The notes below the pieces were generated by a model that saw nothing but the letters and a program-made list of their open reading frames with translations, made no database searches and was not told where the DNA came from. The translations under genes and the position numbers were made by a program. A stretch of DNA of 34,603 nucleotides, from positions 1 through 34,603 of the forward strand of contig CAJCJD010000146.1 in NCBI GenBank assembly GCA_903970555.1. Reading direction: 5' to 3'. The DNA is from Vulcanimicrobiota bacterium. Lineage in GTDB: Bacteria; Pseudomonadota; Gammaproteobacteria; Xanthomonadales; Rhodanobacteraceae. Shown here piece by piece: positions 1 through 8,760 of the stretch (its first letter is position 1; each line of letters starts with the position of its first letter).

Positions 1-909
1 GATGACCTCAAGCGACCCGCCGATCTCTATACGGTGGATACCAAGGGGCATGATTTGAAGCAGGTGACGCACTTCAACGCCGATCGGCTGAAGAATGCGC
101 GCATGGGGGACGTTCAGTTCTTTACGTTCAAGGGTTGGAACAACGAAACGGTGCAGGGCTACGTGGTGAAGCCGGTGGATTACAAGGCGGGGCGCAAATA
201 CCCGGTGGCTTTCATCATCCATGGTGGACCGCAGGGCGCGATGAGCAATGACTGGAGCTATCGTTGGAACCCTCAAACCTACGCGGGCCAGGGTTTTGCT
301 GTGGTCACCATCAATTTCCATGGTTCGACCGGCTATGGTCAGGCCTTCACCGATTCCATTTCGGGCGATTGGGGCGGCAAGCCGCTGGAAGATCTGAAAC
401 TCGGTTGGCAAGCGGCACTGGACAAATATCACTTTCTGGACGGTGATCGCGCTTGCGCGCTCGGTGCGAGCTATGGCGGTTACATGACCTACTGGATTGC
501 TGGAGTCTGGAACAAGCCGTGGAAGTGTCTCGTTGATCACGACGGTGTATTCGATGCGCGCATGATGTATTACGCCACGGATGAACTGTGGTTCGAAGAG
601 CATGAAAATGGCGGCCGGCAGTTCGATGTGCCTGAGAACTACGAGAAATTCAACCCGATCAATCACGTCAAGGATTGGGGTGTGCCGATGCTGGTGATCC
701 ATTCGGGCGATGATTTCCGCATTCCCCTTACGCAGGGCCTGGGCGCATTCACGGCGCTGCAACGGCAAGGCATTCCAAGCGAATTCCTTACGTTTCCGGA
801 TGAGAATCATTGGGTGTTGAAGCCGCAGAACAGTGTTCTGTGGCATGAAACGGTCAATGCATGGCTCAAAAAGTGGACGGCCGTGGATGCGCCATCGAAT
901 ACACAATAA
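1..909 (+). CDS. S9 family peptidase (prolyl oligopeptidase type), 3' part only
   Basis: The reading frame is open from base 1, so the start lies outside the window. The visible 302 codons are the alpha/beta-hydrolase catalytic domain of a serine peptidase of family S9 (dipeptidyl/acylaminoacyl peptidase type). The nucleophile elbow GASYGGY places the catalytic Ser at codon 469-471. The acid is in HSGDDFRIP (about 703-729) and the His is in DENHW (808-810). The oxyanion region is HGGPQG near 220. The missing N-terminal part should be a beta-propeller. Members usually clip short peptides in the periplasm or are secreted; the signal peptide cannot be seen here. The gene ends in TAA, and a hairpin with a T-rich tail follows 27 bases later. 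A GTG at 34 is only an internal codon. Confidence 0.95.
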   Translation, partial: DDLKRPADLYTVDTKGHDLKQVTHFNADRLKNARMGDVQFFTFKGWNNETVQGYVVKPVDYKAGRKYPVAFIIHGGPQGAMSNDWSYRWNPQTYAGQGFAVVTINFHGSTGYGQAFTDSISGDWGGKPLEDLKLGWQAALDKYHFLDGDRACALGASYGGYMTYWIAGVWNKPWKCLVDHDGVFDARMMYYATDELWFEEHENGGRQFDVPENYEKFNPINHVKDWGVPMLVIHSGDDFRIPLTQGLGAFTALQRQGIPSEFLTFPDENHWVLKPQNSVLWHETVNAWLKKWTAVDAPSNTQ

Positions 910-935
910 GCAGACGCTTCACTGGGACATCAGAA

Positions 936-972
936 GCGATGGTCGTGACAAAAGTCCATCGCCTCTTTGTTT
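936..972 (+). terminator. Probable intrinsic terminator after the S9 peptidase
   Basis: A 7-bp perfect stem, GCGATGG (936-942) with CCATCGC (956-962), is followed by the T-rich CTCTTTGTTT. It lies between the convergent peptidase gene and corA. The 13-base loop makes it moderate rather than strong. Confidence 0.6.
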
Positions 973-993
973 ACATGCTTTGGTGCACGGGGC

Positions 994-1962
994 TCAAAGC
1001 CATTTGGCTCGCTTGAGCAAGAAGTAGATGCCGCAAACCACGCACGCTACGACACCGATGATCGTTGGATATGCCCAAGGCTTATCGAGCTCGGGCATAT
1101 GCGTGAAGTTCATCCCGTACCAGCTGGTGATCAAGGTTGGCGCAGCAAGCATCGCGGCCCAGCCGGCCAGCTTCTTCATCACTTCGTTCTGGCCTAGGGT
1201 GACCAGCGACAGGTTTACGTTGATGGCTGCGTTGAGCATCTCGCGCATCGCGCCGATCGATTCGTTGACGCGGAATACGTGGTCATACACGTCGCGGAAG
1301 TAGGCGCGGAGTTCCTTGGGTATCAAATCAGGATGCAGTCGAGCTAGCTGGCTGATGACGTCCTGCATCGGCGCTACTGCGAGACGAAGCGTCATCAGGT
1401 CGCGTTGCATGTCGTACAGGCGACGAACGGTATCGCGGTTGAACGTGTCGGAAAAAATATCCTGTTCCAGCTCCTGCAGTTCCTGGCGGATATCGCGCAC
1501 GATGGGTAGCAGGTTGTCTACGATAAAGTCGAGTACCCCATAGAGTGCATAGCTGGGGCCGTTTGCGAGAAGTTCGGGAGACATTTCGCAAGTGCGACGC
1601 GCCGGCGTATACGACAGCGATGCGCCATGCCGTATCGTTATCAGGTACCGCTTGCCGAGGAAGATGTGGGTTTCACCGAAGGCAATGTGCCCGCTGATCA
1701 ATTGCGCGGTTTGCACCACGATGAACAGCGAGTTGCCGTAGGTTTCGACCTTGGTGCGCTGGTGTGCCTGTTGAGCGTCTTCGATGGCGAGGTCATGCAG
1801 GTCGAATTCTTCCTGCAGCTTTAACAGGAGAGATTCATCGGGTTCGTGCAGCCCCAGCCAGACGAAGGTGTCGGGCTCCTTCAGTACGTCGCTGATGGCA
1901 TCGAGGTCAATGTCCTTTAGTCGCGTACCGTTATCCCGATAGGCGACACAATTGACGACCAT
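994..1962 (-). CDS. corA: CorA family Mg2+/Co2+ transport protein
   Basis: This is a homopentameric inner-membrane channel for magnesium, and also cobalt or nickel. From an ATG at 1962 the product is 322 aa and begins MVVNCVAYRDNG. A second in-frame ATG at 2013 would add 17 poorly conserved residues. Neither start has a clear Shine-Dalgarno sequence, so 1962 is chosen on the usual family N-terminus. The long cytoplasmic helical domain contains EEFDLHDLAIEDA. It leads to two C-terminal membrane segments. The diagnostic YGMNF selectivity motif closes the first, and a short periplasmic loop precedes the second. The C-terminus RAKWL is basic, as is normal for the family. It lies downstream of the DUF4105 gene on the same strand with a gap of 59-110 bases and may be cotranscribed. 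Confidence 0.95.
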   Translation of the reverse strand: MVVNCVAYRDNGTRLKDIDLDAISDVLKEPDTFVWLGLHEPDESLLLKLQEEFDLHDLAIEDAQQAHQRTKVETYGNSLFIVVQTAQLISGHIAFGETHIFLGKRYLITIRHGASLSYTPARRTCEMSPELLANGPSYALYGVLDFIVDNLLPIVRDIRQELQELEQDIFSDTFNRDTVRRLYDMQRDLMTLRLAVAPMQDVISQLARLHPDLIPKELRAYFRDVYDHVFRVNESIGAMREMLNAAINVNLSLVTLGQNEVMKKLAGWAAMLAAPTLITSWYGMNFTHMPELDKPWAYPTIIGVVACVVCGIYFLLKRAKWL

Positions 1963-2072
1963 CGGAGCTTCAGGGCCTTGGTCGGGCGAGACGGGGCGAT
2001 TTGTCGGATACATGCAGTGATGATGCTACGCGTTCAGTCGCGAGACAATTGTTTGCAGCATGGCAGGTGCAA

Positions 2073-3290
2073 TCAGGCCCACTTGCGTTGTCGCAGTGTC
2101 CAGGCCAGCATCAACCAAATGGGTAGTGCGAAGAGGATCCATGGCTGGTTCTGTTGCACTACGCCGGGCATGAGATGCAGCAACACGGCAAGGAGCAATG
2201 CGAGCAGCTGCAGCAACAAGATGCTGTTGGCAGCGCGTGAGAAACTAGGCGATTGGCGTTTTGTGCCCCACAGTGATCGCACCAATGCAAATGCAAGTGG
2301 ATTGAACAGCAACAGGTTCGCGTTGGCCCAGGCGGAGTGATGTGCGGTGAGTGTCCATAGAGCCAACATCAGTAGTCCAACGATACCTGCGAGCAGCAAG
2401 AAGATGCTGCCAAGCAAAGCGTATACGCGTCGCGCGCGATGCCAGGCGAGGACGATCAAGACTGCAAACACTAGTCCGGCAATGCCCAGTGGAATGCGTA
2501 AATCGGGTGCTGTGGCAGGCGGTACATTCAGGTGATTGGGAGCCAGCAGATCTTCGCTCTGTACAAGCGGCTGGGTGCCTCCATGGCCATCAGTAAGGGT
2601 GACAGCGCGAAGATTTGTCTGCAGGGTCTCTGGCAGGAAGCTCTCTTGCCACGCGTTAAGTGGGTGGTCCGCGTAGGGGCCCAGGCCGAGGTCGAGGATC
2701 AACATCAGCCACGGCTGCGCACTCATCAAACGCACGGTTTGCTGGCGGTAGGTCATGCCACCCGGCAGTGTAGTCAAACGTGCTTTGATGACGCCGCCAA
2801 GTGCACGGTCCAATGCATCGCGTACGCGGGTGGTGCAGTTGTCGACGTAGTAGTCGTAGTTGTAGCCGGCGTTTTCGGGGCGCAGGTTCCAGAATAGAAA
2901 GTCGCGCAGGGCGGCCGCTTGTTGTGGCGTTAGGGCGAGCCGCTGTTTGGTAACGGAGCGTCCAGCCTGCTTGTAGAAGTTTTCTTCGTCGGTGGTGACT
3001 TCGGCATCGATCAAGTAATGCATGCGGCCACGGGCGAAATTGAGAAAGAAGTTTTTCTCGTCGAAGTTGAAGACGCCGTAGTTGAAGTTGATTTCTTCGC
3101 CGCTGACGGTGTCGCGCAGTTCGATGGCGTCGTGGCCGAAGCGTTCCCAGTAAATTTCGCCTGGGCCGTAGGTGACCAGGGAGACTTCCAGGTTTTCGCC
3201 CGGTGCGTTGCCCACGTCGGCCCATGCGGGAATGCATGCGCTGCAAAGGATCAGTGCGAAGGTCAGCAGCAGGCGGCTGGCAAGCGTCAT
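2073..3290 (-). CDS. DUF4105 family exported/membrane protein
   Basis: A 405-aa protein from the ATG at 3290. This start is chosen because it opens directly into a signal peptide (MTLASRLLLTFALILCSACIPAWA, cleavage after AWA); the longer upstream frame has no such feature. The mature N-terminal domain carries the DUF4105 hallmarks: GPGEIYWERFGHDAIELRD, then NFNYGVFNFDEKNFF, then the Cys-containing NYDYYVDNCTTRVRDALD. The latter resembles an NlpC/P60-like Cys segment. The C-terminal third is hydrophobic, with about four membrane helices. Homologues occur in Xanthomonadales and Bacteroidetes as envelope proteins of unknown function; a peptidase-like role is only a guess. The gene precedes corA on the same strand. 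Confidence 0.85.
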   Translation of the reverse strand: MTLASRLLLTFALILCSACIPAWADVGNAPGENLEVSLVTYGPGEIYWERFGHDAIELRDTVSGEEINFNYGVFNFDEKNFFLNFARGRMHYLIDAEVTTDEENFYKQAGRSVTKQRLALTPQQAAALRDFLFWNLRPENAGYNYDYYVDNCTTRVRDALDRALGGVIKARLTTLPGGMTYRQQTVRLMSAQPWLMLILDLGLGPYADHPLNAWQESFLPETLQTNLRAVTLTDGHGGTQPLVQSEDLLAPNHLNVPPATAPDLRIPLGIAGLVFAVLIVLAWHRARRVYALLGSIFLLLAGIVGLLMLALWTLTAHHSAWANANLLLFNPLAFALVRSLWGTKRQSPSFSRAANSILLLQLLALLLAVLLHLMPGVVQQNQPWILFALPIWLMLAWTLRQRKWA

Positions 3291-3407
3291 GGGCGAAACC
3301 GTTGGGTGGGAGTTACGTAGCTTATCGGGAAGCGAGCGATTGTCGGCGACGGAGCGCGGTTCGTTGCCTTTGTCGGCCCTGCGCATTCGTTGCCCGTAAG
3401 TCACTGG

Positions 3408-3427
3408 GTCCCGGCGTTCGCCGGGAC
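3408..3427. repeat. Short palindromic (REP-like) hairpin
   Basis: A perfect inverted repeat, GTCCCGGCG-TT-CGCCGGGAC, lies in the 155-base gap between corC and the DUF4105 gene. No T-run follows on either strand, so it is not a classic terminator. The motif ACTGGGTCCCGGCGTTCGC resembles a dispersed intergenic repeat that I recall from many proteobacterial genomes. Confidence 0.6.
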
Positions 3428-3445
3428 GACGGTTGATGAGGCTGG

Positions 3446-4285
3446 TCAGCGCCGAACCACGCGAAACTGCTGCACGCGGCGATCGTCTGCCTGGGTGACC
3501 TGGAAGTCGAAATTACCGATGGCGATGTGTTCACCGACTTCTGGAAGATGACCGAATTCGGAGGTGGCCATGCCGCCGATGGTGTCGAATTCCTCGTCGG
3601 AGAACGCAGCACCGATTTCTTCGTTGAAGTCGGCGATCGGGGTGAGGGCGTCGACGATCCATTCGCCTTCGGCCTGCGCGTGCATCAGATCGGGTTCTTC
3701 CTCGTCGTCGTGCTCGTCGTCGATTTCGCCGACGATTTCTTCCAGCACGTCTTCGATGGTGATCAGGCCGGCCACGCCGCCGTATTCATCCACCACCAGC
3801 GCCATGTGGTTGCGACTGCGGCGGAATTCGGCCAGCAGCACATTCAGGCGCATCGATTCGGGGATCAGCACCGCGGGGCGCAAGATTGAGCGGATATCGA
3901 AATCCTGCCCATTGCCGAAATACTTCAGCAGGTCTTTGGCGAGCAGGATGCCGAGGATCTCGTCCTTGTCCTCGCCGTGCACCGGAAAGCGGGAGTGCCC
4001 GGATTCGACAACGGCGGCAAGAATGTCGGAGAGGGAGTCGTCGACGTCGATCATGACGATCTGCATGCGAGGCACCATCACGTCGTCGACGTTCAGTTCG
4101 GTGACCCGGAGTGCGCCTTCCAGCATGGGAAGGGTGTCGGCGCCGAGCAGGCCGTTGGCCTGGGCGGTGCGCAACTCGTTGATCAGTTCTTCGCGGTTGC
4201 GTGGCTCGCCGGAAAACAAATGGCCCAGTCGATCCCACCATTTTCGGTGGGCCGGGCCGCTGGTACTGCCAGGGTCCTCGTTCAT
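3446..4285 (-). CDS. corC: CorC/HlyC family CBS-domain protein
   Basis: A 279-aa cytosolic protein with the CorC (YbeX) arrangement. A short basic N-terminus is followed by two CBS domains (about 67-185), with VMVPRMQIVMID opening the first and GILLAKDLLKYF near its end. A signature acidic loop, VDEYGGVAGLITIEDVLEEIVGEI, opens into a DEHDDEEEPD stretch. The C-terminal CorC_HlyC domain (about 205-275) contains FDTIGG. E. coli CorC is linked to magnesium/cobalt efflux and ribosome-related phenotypes. In most gammaproteobacteria it sits directly after ybeZ-ybeY and before lnt. Here about 3 kb of other genes separates it from ybeY, and lnt is not in the window. corA lies about 1.5 kb further downstream on the same strand. 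Confidence 0.93.
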   Translation of the reverse strand: MNEDPGSTSGPAHRKWWDRLGHLFSGEPRNREELINELRTAQANGLLGADTLPMLEGALRVTELNVDDVMVPRMQIVMIDVDDSLSDILAAVVESGHSRFPVHGEDKDEILGILLAKDLLKYFGNGQDFDIRSILRPAVLIPESMRLNVLLAEFRRSRNHMALVVDEYGGVAGLITIEDVLEEIVGEIDDEHDDEEEPDLMHAQAEGEWIVDALTPIADFNEEIGAAFSDEEFDTIGGMATSEFGHLPEVGEHIAIGNFDFQVTQADDRRVQQFRVVRR

Positions 4286-4432
4286 TACTCTTGTAGATTC
4301 TGCCCAGAGCCGGGCGGAAGGCTCAGTCTAGCGGAAAAACCATGACGATTCAGGAACAAGGCCACGCCCACGAAGCTGCTGCCCCGTGGCCGGCGTACCT
4401 TGGCCGCCGGGAGCCGCCGGCGTTTTGTATCT

Positions 4433-5683
4433 TCAGCGGGAGGCTACCGCGGTCTGCTGGGGCGCTTTTGCCAGTCCGGCTGTGTTCGCGGGCTGGCCCA
4501 CCTTCCAGCCGCCGCCCAGGGCTTTATAGAGGTTGACCTGATTGACCGCCTGGTCCAGCTCCAGGCTCACCAGCTTCTGCTGGTCGTTATAGAGGGAGCG
4601 CTGGGCGTCCTGGCTGGAGATGTAGTCGTCCATGCCTTCCTTGAAGCGCACCTGGGAAATCGTATAAACACGCTGGGACTGGTCCACCAGGGCCTGCTGG
4701 GCCTTCAGCTCGGGCACGATGTGGTCGCGCACGGCCAGCGCATCGGCTACTTCGCGGAAGGCCTCCTGCACGGTGCCTTCGTAAGCGGCTACGGCGCCGG
4801 TGCGGTTGGCCTTGCTGGCGGCCAGCCCATTTTCGTTCTTGCCCCAGTCCAGCAGCGGCATGGTGGCGGATGCGGCGCCGGTCCACGCCGCCGATCCGGC
4901 GGTGAACAGACTGGACAAGCCTCCGCTCAGGGAGCCCAGTGCCGCAGTGAGTGCGATAGTGGGGAAGAAGGCGGCGCGGGCGCGCCCGATATCGGCATTG
5001 GCCGCACGCAGCCGATCTTCCGCGGCGATTACGTCGGGCCGGCGATCAAGCAGCGATGAGGGCAGGCCGGCGGGTACGTCGGTCAGTAGTGGTGCCTCCC
5101 ATGGGTGCGGGGTGGCATAGCCGGGCAGCAACGGTTGGCCGAGCAGTACCGCCATGGCGTTCACGTCCTTGGCAATGCGGATATGCATGTCTTCCACATC
5201 CACCTGCGCGGCCTCGGCTTGGGTCTGCGAACGGCGCATGTCGAATTCCGATACGCCGCCGTCGGCATAGGCTTTGTTCATCACCTGCGCGTGCTGCTGT
5301 TGTGCATCGAGAGTCTGCTGGGCTAGCTGCAGTAGTGCGCGATCGGCGTTGAGCGCGAGGTAGGCGTTGGCCACTTCACCGATCAACGCAATGCGCGCGG
5401 CTTGATAATCGGCCGCGCTGGCCTCGGCCATTTTTCCGGATTCGTGCGCGATGGCGCGCTGATGGCCGAAGAAATCCAGCTCGTAGCTGGTCATGCCGGC
5501 TTGCACTTGATAGGTGTTGAACGTGGTCGCCTTGTTGTTGTCGTTCTCTATCGGTCCGAGCAAGCCGTTAGCTGGCTGCTGCGACATCGCCGGCAAGCGT
5601 TGGCGTCCGGCGTAGCCCTGCAGGTCGATCTCCGGAAACAGGCTGGCGCGCGCCACGCCGTAATTGGCGCGTGCGTAGGCCAT
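4433..5683 (-). pseudogene. NodT/OprM-type efflux outer membrane protein, N-terminally truncated
   Basis: The 416-codon frame is clearly the outer membrane component of an RND/MFS-type tripartite pump. It carries YGVARASLFPEIDL, YELDFFGHQRAI, the LLDRRPDVIAAEDRLRAANADIGRARAAFFPTI signature, and the second TolC-like repeat near the C-terminus. Family members run to about 470-490 aa and begin with a lipoprotein signal peptide and lipobox Cys. Both are absent here, and the frame opens within the first helical hairpin. The upstream gene's stop overlaps an ATG at 5716-5718 (ATGA) that encodes MSLLVDTTLMLQ in another frame. A one-base shift near 5684 would join that start to this frame, but still without any export signal. 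No pump or adaptor gene is next to it. It is either a pseudogene or a sequence with an error plus a genuine 5' deletion. Confidence 0.75.
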
Positions 5684-5714
5684 TGGAGCATCAGGGTCGT
5701 GTCGACGAGAAGGC

Positions 5715-6983
5715 TCATGGCGTGTTCTCCGCGCGCGTAATGGGCTGGCCGGTGAACGGATTCCAACCCTTGGCTGCTAGCGCAGCCCAGGCGGTCGCGC
5801 CCAGGTGCGGCTGGTGGTAGTAGAAGAAATCGGCGTAGGTCGATGTCGGGCCGATCGCAAAATCCGTGCTGATGTGCGGTTGCGGAGTGGCGTAAAGCAT
5901 GCCATCGCCGCTGCGTTGGTTGGTGAGAAGTTGCCACAATGCATCAGGCACAGGTTTGTCGCTGGCTTGTAGCGCCGTGGCGACCTGCGCGGTGCCTTCG
6001 GTCCATACACCATCGGGTTGGCGTCGATAGCCGTACCCGTCACCGCTGCGATGTTGTGCGTCCACCCATGACCAAACCTGGTTCCATTCGGCGGGATGTG
6101 GGTTGAATGCAAGCAATGGCCAGACTTGAGCATCTAAGCCTGATTTGTCGCGGGAAAGCGTCTTGCCATCATCCAGCGTGCCGACAAAAAAGCGGTGCTG
6201 CGTACTGTCCCACATGGCGTTGACGAAACTGCCGGCTAATCTCGCTTGTTGTGTAAGCATCGCATCGTTGCTATCACGGGCCGCCCATGTGGCAGCGGCG
6301 TAGACGTCTATGTTGTGCTCAGTGGCTTTCCAATGCTGCGCACGTTGTGCGTTGTCGTAGCCGAAGAGTCCACCCTCATAGGCCGGCGGCGCACCGCTTA
6401 ACGTATGCGTCTGGATCCACGTCAGCTGCGCGACGGCGCCATCCAAGTAACGCCGATCATGGGTGTTGTTGTAGACCGTCAACAGCAGCAACGCCGCCCA
6501 TGCCACATTGCCGGTGGCTGTGCCCACCTGATAGGGATCCTGGCTCCAATAGTTGCCGTGCGTTTGCCAGTAGCCTGGCAGTTCGACTTTGCCCGCGTCG
6601 ACTGCGCCGGCGCGATACGCATTGCGTAGGCGTCCATCCTTGAAGCTGGGATCATGCGCCGCCGCGAGCAGCAGCGCATCGGCGATGCGTCGCGCTTGAT
6701 CGTGTTCTCCGCATGCGGTCAAAGCGATGCCGGCAAGCGCGTTGTCATAGACGAAGGCCACATTCTGCAGCGCGCGAGTCGAATCGTCCCCATGTTTTAA
6801 GCTGGGATAACTCGCCAGCAACATGGGGCCGTTGCCGGGCGTCGCCACGGCGACCGAGTGCAGCGCCGAACAACTGCTGTCCGCAAGTCGTTGCCGTATC
6901 GCACTGGCGGCGTGGGCGGGTGTGGACGTCGCCAAAGCGAAGATCAAACCGAGGCTTGCAGCGTGATGCCATTGCGTGGACAT
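5715..6983 (-). CDS. Exported protein with (alpha/alpha)6 six-hairpin-like fold, unknown function
   Basis: A 422-aa protein from the ATG at 6983, preceded by a strong AGGAGA at good spacing. A signal peptide (MSTQWHHAASLGLIFALATSTPAHA) follows. The body is made of alternating helices with repeated aromatic and Gly-rich turns: NVAFVYDNALAGIALTACG, NVAWAALLLLTVYNN, YEGGLFGYDN, TEHNIDVYAAATWAA, and DGVWTEGTAQVATAL. This pattern fits six-hairpin glycosidase-like proteins (glucanase or mannosidase-type toroids). I cannot name the family or point to catalytic acids with certainty. Its stop codon overlaps an ATG at 5718 that would have been the start of the efflux outer membrane gene, so the two formed one transcription unit. 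A long upstream in-frame extension to 7238 has no coding character. Confidence 0.7.
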   Translation of the reverse strand: MSTQWHHAASLGLIFALATSTPAHAASAIRQRLADSSCSALHSVAVATPGNGPMLLASYPSLKHGDDSTRALQNVAFVYDNALAGIALTACGEHDQARRIADALLLAAAHDPSFKDGRLRNAYRAGAVDAGKVELPGYWQTHGNYWSQDPYQVGTATGNVAWAALLLLTVYNNTHDRRYLDGAVAQLTWIQTHTLSGAPPAYEGGLFGYDNAQRAQHWKATEHNIDVYAAATWAARDSNDAMLTQQARLAGSFVNAMWDSTQHRFFVGTLDDGKTLSRDKSGLDAQVWPLLAFNPHPAEWNQVWSWVDAQHRSGDGYGYRRQPDGVWTEGTAQVATALQASDKPVPDALWQLLTNQRSGDGMLYATPQPHISTDFAIGPTSTYADFFYYHQPHLGATAWAALAAKGWNPFTGQPITRAENTP

Positions 6984-7005
6984 GCCGGTCTCCTTCGATG
7001 CTGCC

Positions 7006-7257
7006 TCAGCGCAGGCTCGCCGTGACAGCACGGCCCGGTGTGCAGGATCGCGGCCCGGTAGTGACGGCACCTTGATCGTCCCACTGGGCGAGCGCGTAGA
7101 CGGAGCCGTCTTCGGCATAGGGAAAGGCCGCACTGTAGCCGTTCTGCATCGACTCGGTGACCTTGGGCAGCAACTGTGTGATGTGTGCATTGCGTGGTCG
7201 ACTGGATTCGTCGATCCGAACGCGCAACTCCGTGCCAATGTTCACGCGTGAAGACAT
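7006..7257 (-). CDS. Hypothetical 83-aa ORF, possible C-terminal gene fragment
   Basis: An ATG at 7257, 24 bases after the ybeY stop, opens 83 codons beginning MSSRVNIGTELRVRIDE and containing NGYSAAFPYAEDGSVYALAQWDDQG. The composition is protein-like and unlike the arginine-rich shadow frames. There is no convincing ribosome binding site, no signal peptide and no recognised domain. The sequence reads like the C-terminal portion of a larger secreted or sugar-related protein, so it may be a remnant of the block inserted between ybeY and corC. It could also be a small gene translationally coupled to ybeY. I do not recognise it. Confidence 0.35.
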   Translation of the reverse strand: MSSRVNIGTELRVRIDESSRPRNAHITQLLPKVTESMQNGYSAAFPYAEDGSVYALAQWDDQGAVTTGPRSCTPGRAVTASLR

Positions 7258-7280
7258 GTCTTCAACGGCATCGTTATCGC

Positions 7281-7775
7281 TTACTTGTCGCGTTCGACGG
7301 CATAGGGATCTGCGATCCCGAGCCCCGCGAGGATGCGCGTTTCGAGTGCTTCCATCGCTTCGGCGTCGGCATCTTCGATATGGTCGTAGCCCAATAGATG
7401 CAATACGCCATGCACGGTCATGTGCGCCCAATGATCACGCACCAACTTATTTTGTTCGGCAGCTTCGCGTGTCACTACAGGCGCGCAGATGGCCAAGTCG
7501 CCGATGAGCGGCAACGTCATGCCCGGCGGTAGTTCGGCCGGGAACGACAAGACATTCGTCGCGTAATCTTTGCCACGGTATTCGCGGTTGAGCATGCGGC
7601 CTTCCTTCGCATCGACGACGCGAATGGATAGCTCGACCGCCTTGCGACGCTTGGCACCGTGCAAGGCTGCTTCCACCCAGCGGCGGAAGCTGAGCGCGGA
7701 AGGCTGGCCGGCGCGTGCTACGCCGTAATTGACGTGAACGACGTGCGAGCCCGTTGATCGGCTATTTTGCGCCAT
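7281..7775 (-). CDS. ybeY: Endoribonuclease YbeY (rRNA maturation factor)
   Basis: A single-strand-specific metallo-endoribonuclease needed for 16S rRNA 3'-end processing and ribosome quality control. The 164-aa product from the ATG at 7775 contains the Zn-binding signature [11 protein letters not shown], giving His122, His126 and His132. NVLSFPAE and [10 protein letters not shown], both typical of the family, come earlier. The start overlaps the end of the phoH-like gene by 14 bases, which suggests translational coupling. The 54-codon upstream extension of the open frame is a shadow of phoH and was discarded. The ybeZ-ybeY pair is conserved; its usual third partner corC is displaced to 4285 here. 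Confidence 0.96.
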   Translation of the reverse strand: MAQNSRSTGSHVVHVNYGVARAGQPSALSFRRWVEAALHGAKRRKAVELSIRVVDAKEGRMLNREYRGKDYATNVLSFPAELPPGMTLPLIGDLAICAPVVTREAAEQNKLVRDHWAHMTVHGVLHLLGYDHIEDADAEAMEALETRILAGLGIADPYAVERDK

Positions 7776-8760
7776 TGCCCGGCTTTCCCTCGTTGGCGTC
7801 TTCAAAGGCCTCATAAGCGCGCACGATTTTCGCCACCAGCGGATGACGTACCACGTCGCGCGATGTGAAGAAGGTGAAGCTGATGCCTTCCACGCCGCGC
7901 AGCACTTCAATGGCGTGACGCAGGCCCGAACGCACATGACGCGGCAGGTCGATCTGGCTGACGTCGCCGGTGATCACCGCCACCGAGCCGAAGCCGATGC
8001 GGGTGAGGAACATCTTCATCTGTTCGACGGTGGTGTTTTGCGCTTCGTCGAGAATTACATAAGAGTCGTTGAGCGTACGGCCGCGCATATACGCCAGTGG
8101 CGCAATCTCGATCACGTTGCGTTCGATCAGCTTGGCGACTTTCTCGAAGCCGAGCATTTCGTACAGCGCGTCGTAAAGCGGGCGCAGGTAAGGATCGACC
8201 TTTTGCGAAAGATCGCCGGGCAGGAAGCCGAGCTTTTCACCCGCTTCCACCGCTGGGCGCACTAGCAGTAGACGTTGCACGCGGTTCGCTTCCAGCGCTT
8301 CGACGGCGGAGGCGACGGCTAGATAGGTTTTGCCGGTACCAGCAGGGCCGACACCGAAATTGATGTCGTGCGTGGTAATGGCATGCAGGTAGCGCGACTG
8401 GTTTGGACCGCGACCCTTGATCACGCCGCGCTTTACCTTGATGCTGACTTCCTGTGCACCTTCGGCCGCTTCTGCGGTGATGGCATCGATGCCTGATTCG
8501 GCCAAGTGCAAGTTGATCTTCGCGCCGGTGAGTGATTCGTTTCCGGTGACGGCATAAAGTGCCTTGAGCACTTTCTCGCTGGCGCGTGCGGCACCCTCTT
8601 CGCCGATCACCTGGAACAGATTGCCGCGATGATCGATCTCAACACCCAAACGCAGTTCCACTTGGCGCAGGTGTTCGTCGAACGGGCCGCAGAGGTTGGC
8701 GAGCCGGGCGTTGTCTTCCGGATCGAGGGAGAAGTCGCGTTGGTTCAAGCCATTGGTCAT
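7762..8760 (-). CDS. ybeZ: PhoH-like ATPase YbeZ
   Basis: A 332-aa cytosolic NTPase of the PhoH family, partner of YbeY in RNA metabolism. The Walker A motif GPAGTGKT is at about residues 138-145 and Walker B VILDEAQN is at about 235-242. The RNA-helicase-like elements [10 protein letters not shown] and [11 protein letters not shown] follow. A KH-like N-terminal domain occupies about residues 25-110. The start at 8760 is chosen because its ATG overlaps the GNAT stop (ATGA). The upstream 33-codon extension is the GNAT region read in another frame. The gene is part of the tight miaB-GNAT-ybeZ-ybeY run. Confidence 0.96.
   Translation of the reverse strand: MTNGLNQRDFSLDPEDNARLANLCGPFDEHLRQVELRLGVEIDHRGNLFQVIGEEGAARASEKVLKALYAVTGNESLTGAKINLHLAESGIDAITAEAAEGAQEVSIKVKRGVIKGRGPNQSRYLHAITTHDINFGVGPAGTGKTYLAVASAVEALEANRVQRLLLVRPAVEAGEKLGFLPGDLSQKVDPYLRPLYDALYEMLGFEKVAKLIERNVIEIAPLAYMRGRTLNDSYVILDEAQNTTVEQMKMFLTRIGFGSVAVITGDVSQIDLPRHVRSGLRHAIEVLRGVEGISFTFFTSRDVVRHPLVAKIVRAYEAFEDANEGKPGNGAK

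Noticed and set aside
4407..4426. GC-rich CCGCCGG repeat after the efflux gene, considered as a terminator
   Set aside because: The two CCGCCGG blocks are direct, not inverted, so they do not form a proper stem, and there is no T-run.
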